Source: Modestobacter versicolor (GTDB taxonomy: Bacteria > Actinomycetota > Actinomycetes > Mycobacteriales > Geodermatophilaceae). From it: a stretch of DNA of 64,000 nucleotides. Positions within the stretch are counted from its first letter, which is position 1; every line of letters begins with the position of its first letter. Below are positions 27,595 to 35,265 of the stretch, piece after piece. The DNA lies in the NCBI RefSeq assembly GCF_014195485.1, contig NZ_JACIBU010000001.1:3038001-3102000 (forward strand). Direction: 5' to 3'. Below the pieces are notes generated by a model. It had not been told where the DNA came from. It worked only from the letters and a program-made list of their open reading frames with translations, and did not search any database. The position numbers and the translations under genes were made by a program.

Positions 27595-29447
27595 CCACCG
27601 CCGACCCGGTCCTGGTCGAGATCGTCGCCGGCACGCTGGCCGCGATCGAGAAGGAGGTCGAGACGTCGATCGGGCGCACCTCGCGCTCGCCGATGATCCG
27701 CGACGCCCACGACTTCCGCGCCGGCATCCACGACCGGCAGCTGCGCAAGCTCACCGGCCGGTCGTACTCGGCGCTGGTGCACCCCGTCGTCCGCGACCAC
27801 CCGATCCCGACGATGAACCCCGGCGACGTCTACTTCCACAACGACGTCTACCTGTCCGAGGGCGGGATCGGCCACCTGCCCGACCTCTGCGTGACCGTGC
27901 CGGTCTTCGCCGCCGGCCCCGACGGCCAGCCGGAGGTCGTCGCCTTCGTCCAGGCGTTCGGCCACCACGACGACATCGGGGGCGCGGTGCCCGGGTCGAT
28001 GCCCTCGGCCGCGACGTCGGTGTTCGAGGAGGGGCTGATGGTCCCCCCGATCAAGCTGTGGGACCGCGGCGTCCGCAACGAGGCCGCGCTGACGATCATG
28101 ACGCGCAACTCGCGGATGCCCGACTCGCTCGCCGCCGACCTGGACGCCGAGTGCTCGGCGTGCCTCGCCGGTGCCCGGCGGCTGGGCGAGCTGTTCGACC
28201 GGTACGGCGTCGCGGCGGTGGAGGCCTGCTTCGAGGCCATCCTGTCCAGCTCCACCGCGGTGTACCGCCGGGAGGTCCTGTCCCAGATCCCCGACGGCTC
28301 CTACGTCTGGGAGGACTACGCCGAGCACGACGGCGTCGAGGAGCCGCAGCTGCACCGGCAGCGGATCACGCTGACCATGGACTCGACGGCGGAGGTGCCG
28401 CTGGTCATTGACTTCACCGGCACCGGACCGCAGGCCAAGGGGCCGATCAACCACTGCGGCGACTACGCCGACGGCAACTTCCTGAAGAAGTGGCTGGCGC
28501 CTGTCCTGCGCAACCTGGCCGCGACGCCGGAGCGGATGGCCGAGCTCGACGTGAACGAGGGCGTCGTGCCGCTGATCGAGATGCGCTTCCCGGAGAAGGG
28601 CACGCTGCTCACGCCGATCTTCCCCGCGCCCACCAACGCCCGGACGTTCGTGATCCTGCGGCTGCTCGGCGTGCTGGCCGGCGTGCTGGCCAAGGCGACC
28701 GGCGGCCGGATGCCCGCCGACCAGGAGACGATCCGCTACACCGGCGTCTACGGCACCGACGCCGCCGGCGAGCCGTACCTGATGCGCGAGGTGCTCGGCG
28801 GCGGCTCGGGCGGCCGCTACTACGCCGACGGCGAGGACACCATCCACGTCGTCCCGGACTCCCGGAACCTGCCGACGGAGTTCACCGAGTCCCGGTTCCC
28901 GCTGCGCATCGAGCGGCTGGGCCTGGCCGTCGACTCCGGCGGCCCCGGCCGGTACCGCGGCGGCTGCGGCTACGAGAAGGACATCCGGGTGCTCCGCGAC
29001 GCGCACTTCATGTCGATCGCCGACCGCTCGATCCTGTCCTGCTGGGGCGTCAACGGCGGGAAGGCCGGCCGGCCGTTCTCGATCACCGTCGACCCGGGCG
29101 GCCCGGACGAGCACGAGGTCGACGCGCTGGCCGACGCCGAGCCGCTGCGGGCCGGCACCGTCGTGCGGGTGCGGACGACCGGTGGCGGCGGGTGGGGCGA
29201 CCCGCTGGAGCGCCCGGTCGAGGAGGTGCTGCGCGACATCGCGTGGCGGAAGGTCAGCGTCGAGGGGGCCCGGCGCGACTACGGCGTCGTCGTCACGGCC
29301 GACGGGACGGCCGACCACGCCGCGACCGAGGCGCTGCGGGCGGAGGTGCGCGCCGGGCGGGACGACGTCCAGCCGTTCTTCGACCGCGGCCCCGGCTACG
29401 CCCTGCTCTCCGGCGGCGCCGCCTACAACGAGTTCGACCTGCTCTAG
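27591..29447 (+). CDS. Hydantoinase/oxoprolinase-type subunit B (HyuB-like)
   Basis: 618 residues of the hydantoinase B family: DPVLVEIVAGTLAAIEKEVE at the start, DVYFHNDVYLSEGGIGHLPD (metal-binding region, about 82-102), FGHHDDIGGAVPGSMP (about 120-136), and VRVRTTGGGGWGDPLERP at the C-terminus. With HyuA it makes a heteromeric ATP-using hydrolase or carboxylase; such pairs act on cyclic amides or ketones. Given the upstream carbonyl-rich polyketide pathway, action on a pathway product is conceivable but unsupported. A terminator hairpin follows directly. Confidence 0.9.
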   Translation: MTTADPVLVEIVAGTLAAIEKEVETSIGRTSRSPMIRDAHDFRAGIHDRQLRKLTGRSYSALVHPVVRDHPIPTMNPGDVYFHNDVYLSEGGIGHLPDLCVTVPVFAAGPDGQPEVVAFVQAFGHHDDIGGAVPGSMPSAATSVFEEGLMVPPIKLWDRGVRNEAALTIMTRNSRMPDSLAADLDAECSACLAGARRLGELFDRYGVAAVEACFEAILSSSTAVYRREVLSQIPDGSYVWEDYAEHDGVEEPQLHRQRITLTMDSTAEVPLVIDFTGTGPQAKGPINHCGDYADGNFLKKWLAPVLRNLAATPERMAELDVNEGVVPLIEMRFPEKGTLLTPIFPAPTNARTFVILRLLGVLAGVLAKATGGRMPADQETIRYTGVYGTDAAGEPYLMREVLGGGSGGRYYADGEDTIHVVPDSRNLPTEFTESRFPLRIERLGLAVDSGGPGRYRGGCGYEKDIRVLRDAHFMSIADRSILSCWGVNGGKAGRPFSITVDPGGPDEHEVDALADAEPLRAGTVVRVRTTGGGGWGDPLERPVEEVLRDIAWRKVSVEGARRDYGVVVTADGTADHAATEALRAEVRAGRDDVQPFFDRGPGYALLSGGAAYNEFDLL

Positions 29448-29459
29448 CCACCACCGGCA

Positions 29460-29495
29460 CTCGGCGCCGGGACCGGAGCGGGTTCCGGCGCCGAG
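29460..29495. terminator. Hairpin terminator after hyuB
   Basis: Perfect 11 bp stem CTCGGCGCCGG (29460-29470) with its complement at 29485-29495, 12 bp after the hyuB stop and before the convergent small gene. Confidence 0.72.
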
Positions 29496-29518
29496 AGCTG
29501 GTCGGGATGCGGGGCTGG

Positions 29519-29716
29519 CTAGTCAGTGCCGAGGTCGGTGCTGCCGGCGGCGGGCTTGGCGCTGTCGCCGGTCTGGCCCTCGTCACCGGTGTTCGTCGGG
29601 TCGTCGGTGCTGCGCGGGTCGTCGTCGGAGTGCTCGACCGACCCGGGCACGAGCGGCGTCTCCTTGAGCACGTCCTCGCGGGCCTGGTCGCGGTCCGTTC
29701 CTGGTACCTCGGTCAC
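29519..29716 (-). CDS. Small acidic hypothetical protein
   Basis: 65 residues from GTG 29716, which has an excellent GGAGGT site just upstream. The protein is Asp/Glu/Thr/Ser-rich, hydrophilic and probably disordered. The strong SD and clean frame support a real gene. No family is recognised. Confidence 0.6.
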   Translation of the reverse strand: MTEVPGTDRDQAREDVLKETPLVPGSVEHSDDDPRSTDDPTNTGDEGQTGDSAKPAAGSTDLGTD

Positions 29717-29825
29717 GGTGGACCTCCGTCCTCTCGGGAGCCCTGCGCCTACCCGGCTGCCCGGCCGCGCACCCGTCGGCGGTGTTCGCCGTGCGCGAAG
29801 CGCCGCCGGTGGGCAGGCTCGCGGC

Positions 29826-29975
29826 ATGAGCGAGCACGAGGGCGAGAAGGTCAACCTGCACCCCGGGCAGTACGACGAGGGCGGCCACGGGGGCATGGCC
29901 ACCCGCGAGCTGGCCGCCCACCACGGTGCGGAGCCGGTCGAGGTCGAGGTCCTGGCCGAGGACACCGAGGACTGA
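29826..29975 (+). CDS. Small hypothetical protein
   Basis: 49 residues (MSEHEGEKVNLHPGQYDEGG...), acidic and His/Gly-rich. The SD is weak. It sits alone between divergent and convergent small genes; codon use matches its neighbours. No function can be proposed. Confidence 0.5.
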   Translation: MSEHEGEKVNLHPGQYDEGGHGGMATRELAAHHGAEPVEVEVLAEDTED

Positions 29976-29978
29976 CGG

Positions 29979-30461
29979 TCAGGCCGCCCGGCGGCGCCAC
30001 CAGCCGCGTCGCCGGGACGGCGGGGGCTCCGCGACGGCCGGGGCGGGCGGCGTCGGCGGCCGCGAGCGGCGCCACTCGGCGACCACCTGGTCGACGTCGG
30101 CCATGCCCACCGGCACCCACACGCCCTCGACCGGACGGCGGTAGTACTGGTCGACGCGCTCGTTGTGCGCCTCGACCAGGGCTCGCACGGCGTCCTCGGA
30201 GGTCTGCTGGGCGACCTTGCCGGGCAGCTCCTCGCGCTCCTTGCGCAGCGCCAGCCCCGTCGGCAGCATCGCCGCGACGTCGGCCTCCTCGCGCCGCGCC
30301 CACTCCAGCGCCCACTCGTAGCTGGTCTTGTCCCGGTCGCGGCGCGGCAGCGGCTTCCCGGCCAGGGAGAGCCCCTCGAAGGCGCCCTCGTCGTGCGCCC
30401 GGCGGATCTGCTGCTCGACCCAGGTCTCGAACGTCATGCCCTGCGGCTTGCGCTCCGTCAT
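29979..30461 (-). CDS. DUF1992 (DnaJ-C28-like) domain protein
   Basis: 160 residues opening with the DUF1992 signature MTFETWVEQQIRRAHDEGAFEGL..GKPL (about 9-39), then a charged helix (LRKEREELPGKVAQQTSEDAVRALVEAHNERV). The domain also occurs in eukaryotic DNAJC28, and its role is unknown. The C-terminus is Arg/Pro-rich. It is divergent from the NUDIX gene 31 bp away, so their promoters overlap. Confidence 0.85.
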   Translation of the reverse strand: MTERKPQGMTFETWVEQQIRRAHDEGAFEGLSLAGKPLPRRDRDKTSYEWALEWARREEADVAAMLPTGLALRKEREELPGKVAQQTSEDAVRALVEAHNERVDQYYRRPVEGVWVPVGMADVDQVVAEWRRSRPPTPPAPAVAEPPPSRRRGWWRRRAA

Positions 30462-30492
30462 CGGCGTCCTCCCGTCTGCCAGGCTAGGTCCC

Positions 30493-31020
30493 GTGCGCGC
30501 GACGAGCAGCCGGGAGGTCTACCGGAACCCGTGGATCCGGGTCCGCGAGGACGCCATCGAGCGGGACGACGGCTCGACCGGCATCTACGGGGTCGTGGAG
30601 CGGGACCACTTCGGGCTGGTGATCCCGGCCGAGCGGGACGGCTTCTGGCTGGTCGAGCAGTACCGCCACCCGCTGGGCCGTCGCTCGTGGGAGTTCCCGC
30701 AGGGCACCTGGCCGGCCGGGCACGACGGTGCGGCCGACGACCTCGCCCGCGCCGAGCTGGCCGAGGAGACCGGCCTGCGCGCCGCCGAGCTGCGGCACCT
30801 CGGGCACCTGGACCTGGCACCGGGGCTGATCACCCAGGAGTTCGACGTCTGGCTGGCGGCCGGGCTCACCCAGGGGCCGACCGCCCGCGAGGAGACCGAG
30901 GCCGACATGCGCACCGCGTTCGTGCCGGAGACCGAGTTCCGGGCGATGGTCCGCGACGGCCGGTTCACCGACGGCCCCTCGCTGGCCGCCTACAGCCTGC
31001 TGCTGCTCAGCCGGCCGTAG
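30493..31020 (+). CDS. NUDIX hydrolase (ADP-ribose pyrophosphatase-like)
   Basis: 175 residues. The Nudix helix is a variant, DDLARAELAEETGL (about 77-90): the central ELxEExG residues that bind metal are intact, but the usual Arg before the first Glu is Ala. EFPQGTWPAG precedes it, as in many actinobacterial NUDIX proteins. It probably hydrolyses a nucleoside diphosphate linked to another moiety. GTG 30493 is the first start after the shared 31 bp gap. The last 14 bp overlap the 3' end of the convergent FMN reductase. Confidence 0.88.
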   Translation: MRATSSREVYRNPWIRVREDAIERDDGSTGIYGVVERDHFGLVIPAERDGFWLVEQYRHPLGRRSWEFPQGTWPAGHDGAADDLARAELAEETGLRAAELRHLGHLDLAPGLITQEFDVWLAAGLTQGPTAREETEADMRTAFVPETEFRAMVRDGRFTDGPSLAAYSLLLLSRP

Positions 31021-31612
31021 CGGTCGCGGCCGGCTCGGCGACCGGGCGGCGCAGCGGGAGCAGCGCGGTGGTCAGCCGGAGCAGCTCGTCGAGCATCCCG
31101 TTGCCGCCGGCGGTCAGCTGCTCGTTGGGCTGGAACTCGCCGTCCTCGGTGAGGAACTGGGCGAAGAACGGGATGGTGGCGGCCTCCACGACCGGCACCA
31201 TCCGCAGCGAGGTGAGCACCGGCTTGAGCGCGGTCGCCGCACGCAGGCCGGCCGAGACGCCGCCGTAGGAGACCAGCCCGGCGGCCTTGTCGGCCCACTC
31301 GACGTTCAGGTAGTCCAGCGCGTTCTTCAGCGACGCCGGGAAGGAGTGGTTGTACTCCGGCGTCACGAAGACGTAGGCGTCGGCGCGCGCGACCACGGCG
31401 CTCCAGTCGCGGGTGTGCTGGTGGGTGTACTGCTGCAGCCGCGGGTGGTTCGGCTCGTCGAACACCGGCAGCGCCACCTCGGCCAGGTCGACCAGCTCGA
31501 CGTCGAAACCGCCGTGCTGCTGGGCCAGCTGCTGCACCCAACGGGCGACCGCCAGGCCCTTGCGGCCGGGGCGCGTGCTGCCGACGACGACCTGGAGGAC
31601 GGGCTGGGACAC
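31007..31612 (-). CDS. NADPH-dependent FMN reductase-family protein
   Basis: 201-residue flavodoxin-like reductase: FMN-phosphate loop GSTRPGRKG (about 9-17), TPEYNHSFPASLKNALDYL (flavin ring contact, about 77-95), and SYGGVSAGLRA. Homologues reduce quinones, chromate or free FMN with NAD(P)H. GTG 31612 has AGGAG at good spacing. A perfect 16 bp palindrome lies 24 bp upstream, so expression is probably repressed by a ligand- or redox-sensing regulator such as the MarR protein encoded 1 kb away. Confidence 0.92.
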   Translation of the reverse strand: MSQPVLQVVVGSTRPGRKGLAVARWVQQLAQQHGGFDVELVDLAEVALPVFDEPNHPRLQQYTHQHTRDWSAVVARADAYVFVTPEYNHSFPASLKNALDYLNVEWADKAAGLVSYGGVSAGLRAATALKPVLTSLRMVPVVEAATIPFFAQFLTEDGEFQPNEQLTAGGNGMLDELLRLTTALLPLRRPVAEPAATATAG

Positions 31613-31636
31613 GGGGCGGCTCCTGGGTGCAGCGCT

Positions 31637-31652
31637 GGTTGAGGCCTCAACC
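31637..31652. promoter_or_regulatory. Perfect 16 bp palindrome, probable operator
   Basis: GGTTGAGGCCTCAACC between the divergent FMN reductase and STAS genes. TTGAG..CTCAA arms are the form seen in several MarR-family operators. The half-sites are the reverse arrangement of a SoxR box. Confidence 0.6.
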
Positions 31653-31699
31653 GTAGCTGCCGCGGCATGAACTGCGCCCCGATCGGGCAGGACGGGGGC

Positions 31700-32095
31700 A
31701 TGGAGGAGACCGATCCCAGCGTCGAGGTCACCGTCACCGAGCAGGACACCGAGCACGCCGCGATCCGGCTGGTCGGCGAGCTCACCGAGAGCGCCCGCCG
31801 CCCGTTGGTCCGGGTGATGACCGACCTGCTGCTCGGCGCGCCCCAGCTGCGCCGGGTCCAGCTCGACACCTGCGCGGTCGGCTTCATGAACTCCGCCGGC
31901 ATGTCCGCGCTCGTGCAGGTGCAGAAGATGTGCCAGCCGCGCGGCATCGACCTCACCCTGGTCGTGCACGGCAGCGCCGTCAGCCGCCCGCTGCAGCTGA
32001 GCGGGCTGTGGCACCGGTTCACCGTCATCGACCGCCGGGACGACGCCCCGCCCGTCGTCCACGAGGCGACCCACGAGCGCACCGAGCACAGCTGA
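31700..32095 (+). CDS. STAS-domain protein (anti-sigma factor antagonist-like)
   Basis: 131 residues with a STAS fold: beta strand VEVTVTEQDTEHAAIRLVGEL, helix, and the loop CAVGFMNSAGMSALVQV, where the Ser (about residue 61) is the usual phosphorylation site. Such proteins act in partner-switching control of alternative sigma factors together with Ser-kinase anti-sigma factors. No kinase is adjacent, although an ATPase-domain regulator lies 2 kb downstream on the other strand. ATG 31700 is preferred for its purine-rich SD; ATG 31667 would add 11 residues. Confidence 0.82.
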   Translation: MEETDPSVEVTVTEQDTEHAAIRLVGELTESARRPLVRVMTDLLLGAPQLRRVQLDTCAVGFMNSAGMSALVQVQKMCQPRGIDLTLVVHGSAVSRPLQLSGLWHRFTVIDRRDDAPPVVHEATHERTEHS

Positions 32096-32109
32096 GGGAC
32101 GCCGTCCCG

Positions 32110-32127
32110 GCTCAAGCCCCCTTGAGG
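32110..32127. promoter_or_regulatory. SoxR box
   Basis: GCTCAAG-CCCC-CTTGAGG matches the known SoxR operator CCTCAAG-N4-CTTGAGG at all but one position, 32 bp upstream of the soxR start. This indicates autoregulation. Confidence 0.8.
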
Positions 32128-32158
32128 TGATGAGCCCGCAGCCTGCACACTCGCGGGC

Positions 32159-32617
32159 GTGGACGAGCTGCTGGGCATCGGTGAGGTCGCAGCGCGCTCC
32201 GGTGTCTCGGTGCCGGCGGTGCGCTACTACGAGACCCGGGGGCTGCTGACCAGCGTCCGGGACACCGGCAACCGCCGCCGCTACCCGCGCACGGTGCTCC
32301 GCCGGCTGGCCTTCGTGTCCGCGGCCCAGCGGGTCGGGCTGTCGCTGGAGGAGATCGCCGCGTCGCTGGCCGAGCTGCCCGAGGGCCGCACGCCGACCCG
32401 GGCGGACTGGACCCGGCTCTCCCGCTCCTGGCGCGGCCGCGTGGACGCCCGGATCGCCGAGCTCGAGGCGCTCCGCGAGGACCTCGACGGCTGCATCGGC
32501 TGCGGCTGCCTGTCGCTGCGCCGCTGCGCGCTGTCCAACCCCGGCGACGCCGCGAGCGCGGAGGGGCCCGGGTCCCGCTGGCTGCGCCAGGCCCGCGCCG
32601 GCCGCCGGGTGGGCTAG
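32159..32617 (+). CDS. soxR: SoxR-type redox-sensing MerR regulator
   Basis: 152 residues. A MerR HTH lies at the N-terminus (GIGEVAARSGVSVPAVRYYETRGLL), followed by a dimer helix. The [2Fe-2S] ligand set is CIGCGCLSLRRC, i.e. Cx2CxCx5C, the diagnostic SoxR spacing. In actinomycetes SoxR responds to redox-active secondary metabolites rather than superoxide in general and turns on oxidoreductases and pumps. A SoxR box precedes the gene. With a quinone-type aromatic polyketide operon in the same window, a protective response to the organism's own pigment is an attractive inference. Start GTG 32159. Confidence 0.95.
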   Translation: MDELLGIGEVAARSGVSVPAVRYYETRGLLTSVRDTGNRRRYPRTVLRRLAFVSAAQRVGLSLEEIAASLAELPEGRTPTRADWTRLSRSWRGRVDARIAELEALREDLDGCIGCGCLSLRRCALSNPGDAASAEGPGSRWLRQARAGRRVG

Positions 32618-33156
32618 CTCGCGTCCGGGACGCTCCCGGGCACCCGGCCCAGCGCGACCAGCCAGCGGCGCAGCAACCCGGCCAGCTGGTCGGTCTCCTG
32701 CTCCGACAGCCCGGCGAGCATGGCGCGCTCGGTCTCCAGGTGGTCGGGCAGCGCGGCGTCGAGGGCGCGCCGCCCCTCCTCGGTGAGCGTGACGACGACC
32801 GCCCGGCCGTCGGCGTCGCTGCGCCCCCGGGTGATCAGGCCGCGCTCCTCCAGCCGGTCCAGCCGCTGGGTGATCGCCCCGGAGGTGACCAGCGCCGTGC
32901 GCATCAGCGCGGTGGGCGTGAGCTGGTACGGCTCGCCGGCCCGGCGCAGCGCGGCCAGCACGTCGAAGGACGGCGCGTCCAGGCCGTGCCGGGCGAAGGT
33001 GGCGCGCTGGGCCAGGAACACCTCGCGCTGCAGCTGGCTGATCCGGCCGATGACGCCCATCGGCGAGCAGTCCAGGTCGGGGCGCTCCCGGGCCCACTGC
33101 TCGAGGATCACGTCCATGGCGTCGCCCACGCGCTGCACCGTAGTGGGCTCGCTCAC
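32614..33156 (-). CDS. MarR-family transcriptional regulator
   Basis: 180 residues from GTG 33156 (ATG 33117 is an alternative, 13 codons shorter). The core reads QREVFLAQRATFARHGLDAPSFDVLAALRRAG, the HTH is around LMRTALVTSGAITQRLDRLEERGLI (about 88-112), and the wing is SDADGRAVVVTLTEEGRRALD. It lies 13 bp after the NmrA-like gene, so the two form an operon. Its 3' end overlaps the soxR stop by 4 bp. It could bind the palindrome at 31637, but that is inference. Confidence 0.9.
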   Translation of the reverse strand: MSEPTTVQRVGDAMDVILEQWARERPDLDCSPMGVIGRISQLQREVFLAQRATFARHGLDAPSFDVLAALRRAGEPYQLTPTALMRTALVTSGAITQRLDRLEERGLITRGRSDADGRAVVVTLTEEGRRALDAALPDHLETERAMLAGLSEQETDQLAGLLRRWLVALGRVPGSVPDAS

Positions 33157-33169
33157 CGGGTCGGCCGGG

Positions 33170-34018
33170 TCACCGGGACGCGGCGCCGGGCACCGGGAGG
33201 TCGGCCAGGTGCTCGGCGAACGTCCGCGGCGGGCGGCCCAGCAGGTCGGTGAGCACCCGCGGGCTGCCGGTGAACCCGTTGGCGCGGTAGTGGTCGAACA
33301 TCGTGCGGCGGCAGCGGGCGGCGTACCCGGTCGGCACCTCACCGCCGGGGACGACGTCGTCGGCGACGACCTCGTCCCCGAGCCAGGCGGCGATCCGCTC
33401 GGCCAGGTCCGGCGCGGTCAGCGCCTCCGGCCCGGCCGCCTCGAAGGTCCCGCCGTCCAGGCCGTCCTCGGTCAGCAGCACCGCGGCGGCGGCCGCGACG
33501 TCGCGCAGGTCGACCAGCGACTGCGCCGTCCGCAGCCCCCAGTAGCTGCGCAGCACCCCGCTCACCTGGGCCGCCTCCAGCTGGCCGTCGAGGTTGTCGG
33601 CGTAGGCGCACGGCTGGAGCACCCGCCAGGCGCGCAGCCCGCTGGCGTCCAGCGCCTCCTCGGCACGGTCCTTGGCCGCGTGGTGCGGCATCGCCCGCAG
33701 CTGCGGCCGGAGCACCGAGTGGTAGACGACCCGGGGCACGCCGGCGCGGCGCGCCTCGGCGAAGACCGCCGGGGCGCCCTCGGCCTCGTCGGGGTCGAAG
33801 TTCGGCCAGATCAGGTAGAGGGCGTCGACCCCGGTCAGCACCTTCGACCAGGCCATCGGCTGGGTGAGCTCGCCGACGACCACCTCGGCGCCGAGCCCGG
33901 TCAGCTCCGGGCGGGGGCCGCGGTGGTTCACCACCGCGCGCACCTGCTCGCCCCGGGAGCGCAGCTCGCGCACCACTGCCGTGCCGGTGGGCCCGCCGGC
34001 CGCGGTCACCACGATCAC
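33170..34018 (-). CDS. NmrA-like NAD(P)-binding protein
   Basis: 282 residues of the atypical SDR (NmrA/HSCARG) type: IVVTAAGGPTGTAVVRELRSRG is the dinucleotide-binding strand-loop-helix, with a slightly altered Gly motif. No SDR catalytic Tyr-x3-Lys is seen, so it may sense NADP(H) ratio or act as an NAD(P)H:quinone oxidoreductase (QorB-like). GTG 34018 is chosen because AAGGTG sits at the right distance; GTG 34027 lacks an SD. Co-transcribed with the MarR gene downstream. Confidence 0.88.
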   Translation of the reverse strand: MIVVTAAGGPTGTAVVRELRSRGEQVRAVVNHRGPRPELTGLGAEVVVGELTQPMAWSKVLTGVDALYLIWPNFDPDEAEGAPAVFAEARRAGVPRVVYHSVLRPQLRAMPHHAAKDRAEEALDASGLRAWRVLQPCAYADNLDGQLEAAQVSGVLRSYWGLRTAQSLVDLRDVAAAAAVLLTEDGLDGGTFEAAGPEALTAPDLAERIAAWLGDEVVADDVVPGGEVPTGYAARCRRTMFDHYRANGFTGSPRVLTDLLGRPPRTFAEHLADLPVPGAASR

Positions 34019-34078
34019 ACCGGACACCTTAGGGCTGAGGTATCGAGACCGCTCGGTCCTGCGCAGGCAGCCCCGCGG

Positions 34079-35092
34079 TCAGTGCAGCGGCGAGCTCAGC
34101 CGCACGGTCAGGCCGTCGGCGCCGGTCAGCAGGTCGACGTGGTCCCAGAGCTTGCGCGCCAGCCACAGCCCCATGCCCCCGCGGGACAGGTCGTCACCGT
34201 GCGCCGGCTGGAAGCCGGCCAGCTCGTCGCGGTAGCTGGTGCCGCGATCGGTGATCGTGCAGACGATCCAGCCGTCGGCGGCCCACACCCGGGCGGAGAC
34301 CGGCGGCGTGCCGTGCCGGAACGCGTTGGCGGCGATCTCGCTGACCGCCAGGTGCAGGTCCTCCCGCTGCTCGCGGTCGGGCACCTGGGCGGCGAGGACG
34401 GCGGCGAGCTGGTGCCGCAGGTCGGCCAGCGTCGGCGCCCCGGCGACGGCGTAGACCGGCTCGCCCTGCTCCAGCGGCTCGCGGGGCAGCGGCAGGTCGC
34501 GGACGTAGTCGCCGGGCCGCCGGTAGGCCGGGTTCTCGGCCCGGACCCCGCCGGTCAGCAGCAGCGGGTGGGTGGCGGAGGCGCTGGCCGCGGCCTGCTC
34601 GGGGAGCTGGCGCTGGTCGTAGAGGCACAACGCCTCGACCGGCGAGCCCGCCAGCAGCCGGTTGAGCACCGACTCGTAGCGCTGGGCCTCCCGCCAGTCG
34701 CGCGGGGCGGCGCCGAAGTCGGGCGCCCCGAGGATGCGCAGCCGTCCCGACGGGGCCTCCGCGGCGCGGTCGAGCAGCCGGCGGATCGCGACGACGCCGT
34801 CCGGCGGCCGGACGCCGCGCAGCGAGACGCGCGGCTCGTCGACCAGGCCGGCCGGCCGGCCCAGCTCGTCCCGCAGCAGCTCGGCGGTGCCCTGGTCGCA
34901 GGAGAGCACCGTCAGGTCGCCGGCCGCCAGCCCCTCCCGCAGCCACGGGAGCGCGGCGGCGAGCAGCTGCTCGTGGGAGCCGACCACCGCGGCGGCGTGG
35001 CCGTGCGGGCACGGGACGGCCGCAGCGGGACCCCCGCCGTCCTCCCGGGCGCGCTGCAGCGAGCGCGTGGGGTGACCTCCGACCACGGGCAC
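34079..35092 (-). CDS. MEDS-domain and HATPase (anti-sigma/histidine kinase-like) regulator
   Basis: 337 residues. The N-terminal half matches the MEDS (DcmR-type) sensory domain: HAAAVVGSHEQLLAAALPWLREGLAAGDLTVL, later RILGAPDF and ALCLYDQRQL. The C-terminal half is a GHKL ATPase of the RsbW type: LHLAVSEIAANAFRHG (N box, about 252-267), ITDRGTSYRDELA, GGMGLWLARKLWD (G box). There is no His-phosphoacceptor domain, so it resembles the actinobacterial anti-sigma kinases of partner switching. GTG 35092 follows GAGAGG. Pairing with the STAS protein at 31.7 kb is possible but untested. Confidence 0.88.
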   Translation of the reverse strand: MPVVGGHPTRSLQRAREDGGGPAAAVPCPHGHAAAVVGSHEQLLAAALPWLREGLAAGDLTVLSCDQGTAELLRDELGRPAGLVDEPRVSLRGVRPPDGVVAIRRLLDRAAEAPSGRLRILGAPDFGAAPRDWREAQRYESVLNRLLAGSPVEALCLYDQRQLPEQAAASASATHPLLLTGGVRAENPAYRRPGDYVRDLPLPREPLEQGEPVYAVAGAPTLADLRHQLAAVLAAQVPDREQREDLHLAVSEIAANAFRHGTPPVSARVWAADGWIVCTITDRGTSYRDELAGFQPAHGDDLSRGGMGLWLARKLWDHVDLLTGADGLTVRLSSPLH

Positions 35093-35107
35093 GGCACCTC
35101 TCGGGGA

Positions 35108-35146
35108 TCGGTGGCTCAGCGAACTGGTTGCATTCTCAGCCACCGA
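35108..35146. promoter_or_regulatory. Inverted repeat in leader of the MEDS gene
   Basis: TCGGTGGCT (35108-35116) and AGCCACCGA (35138-35146) are a perfect 9 bp repeat around a 21 bp relatively AT-rich spacer, 16 bp upstream of the GTG start. It could be an operator or a leader hairpin near the SD. Confidence 0.4.
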
Positions 35147-35265
35147 CCCCGGCAGCGGGCAATCACCCCCCGCAGCCACCCTCCCACGATCGGGTGACGC
35201 ACCGCCTGAGCTGGGACGTCGCCGCGCCGGTGCCCGACCGGGCGTGACCGGCCCGGCGTGTCGGC

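Noticed and set aside
31637-31652. SoxR box upstream of the FMN reductase
   Set aside because: Half-sites are TTGAGG then CCTCAA, the reverse order of a SoxR operator, with no 4 bp spacer; a MarR-type site fits better.
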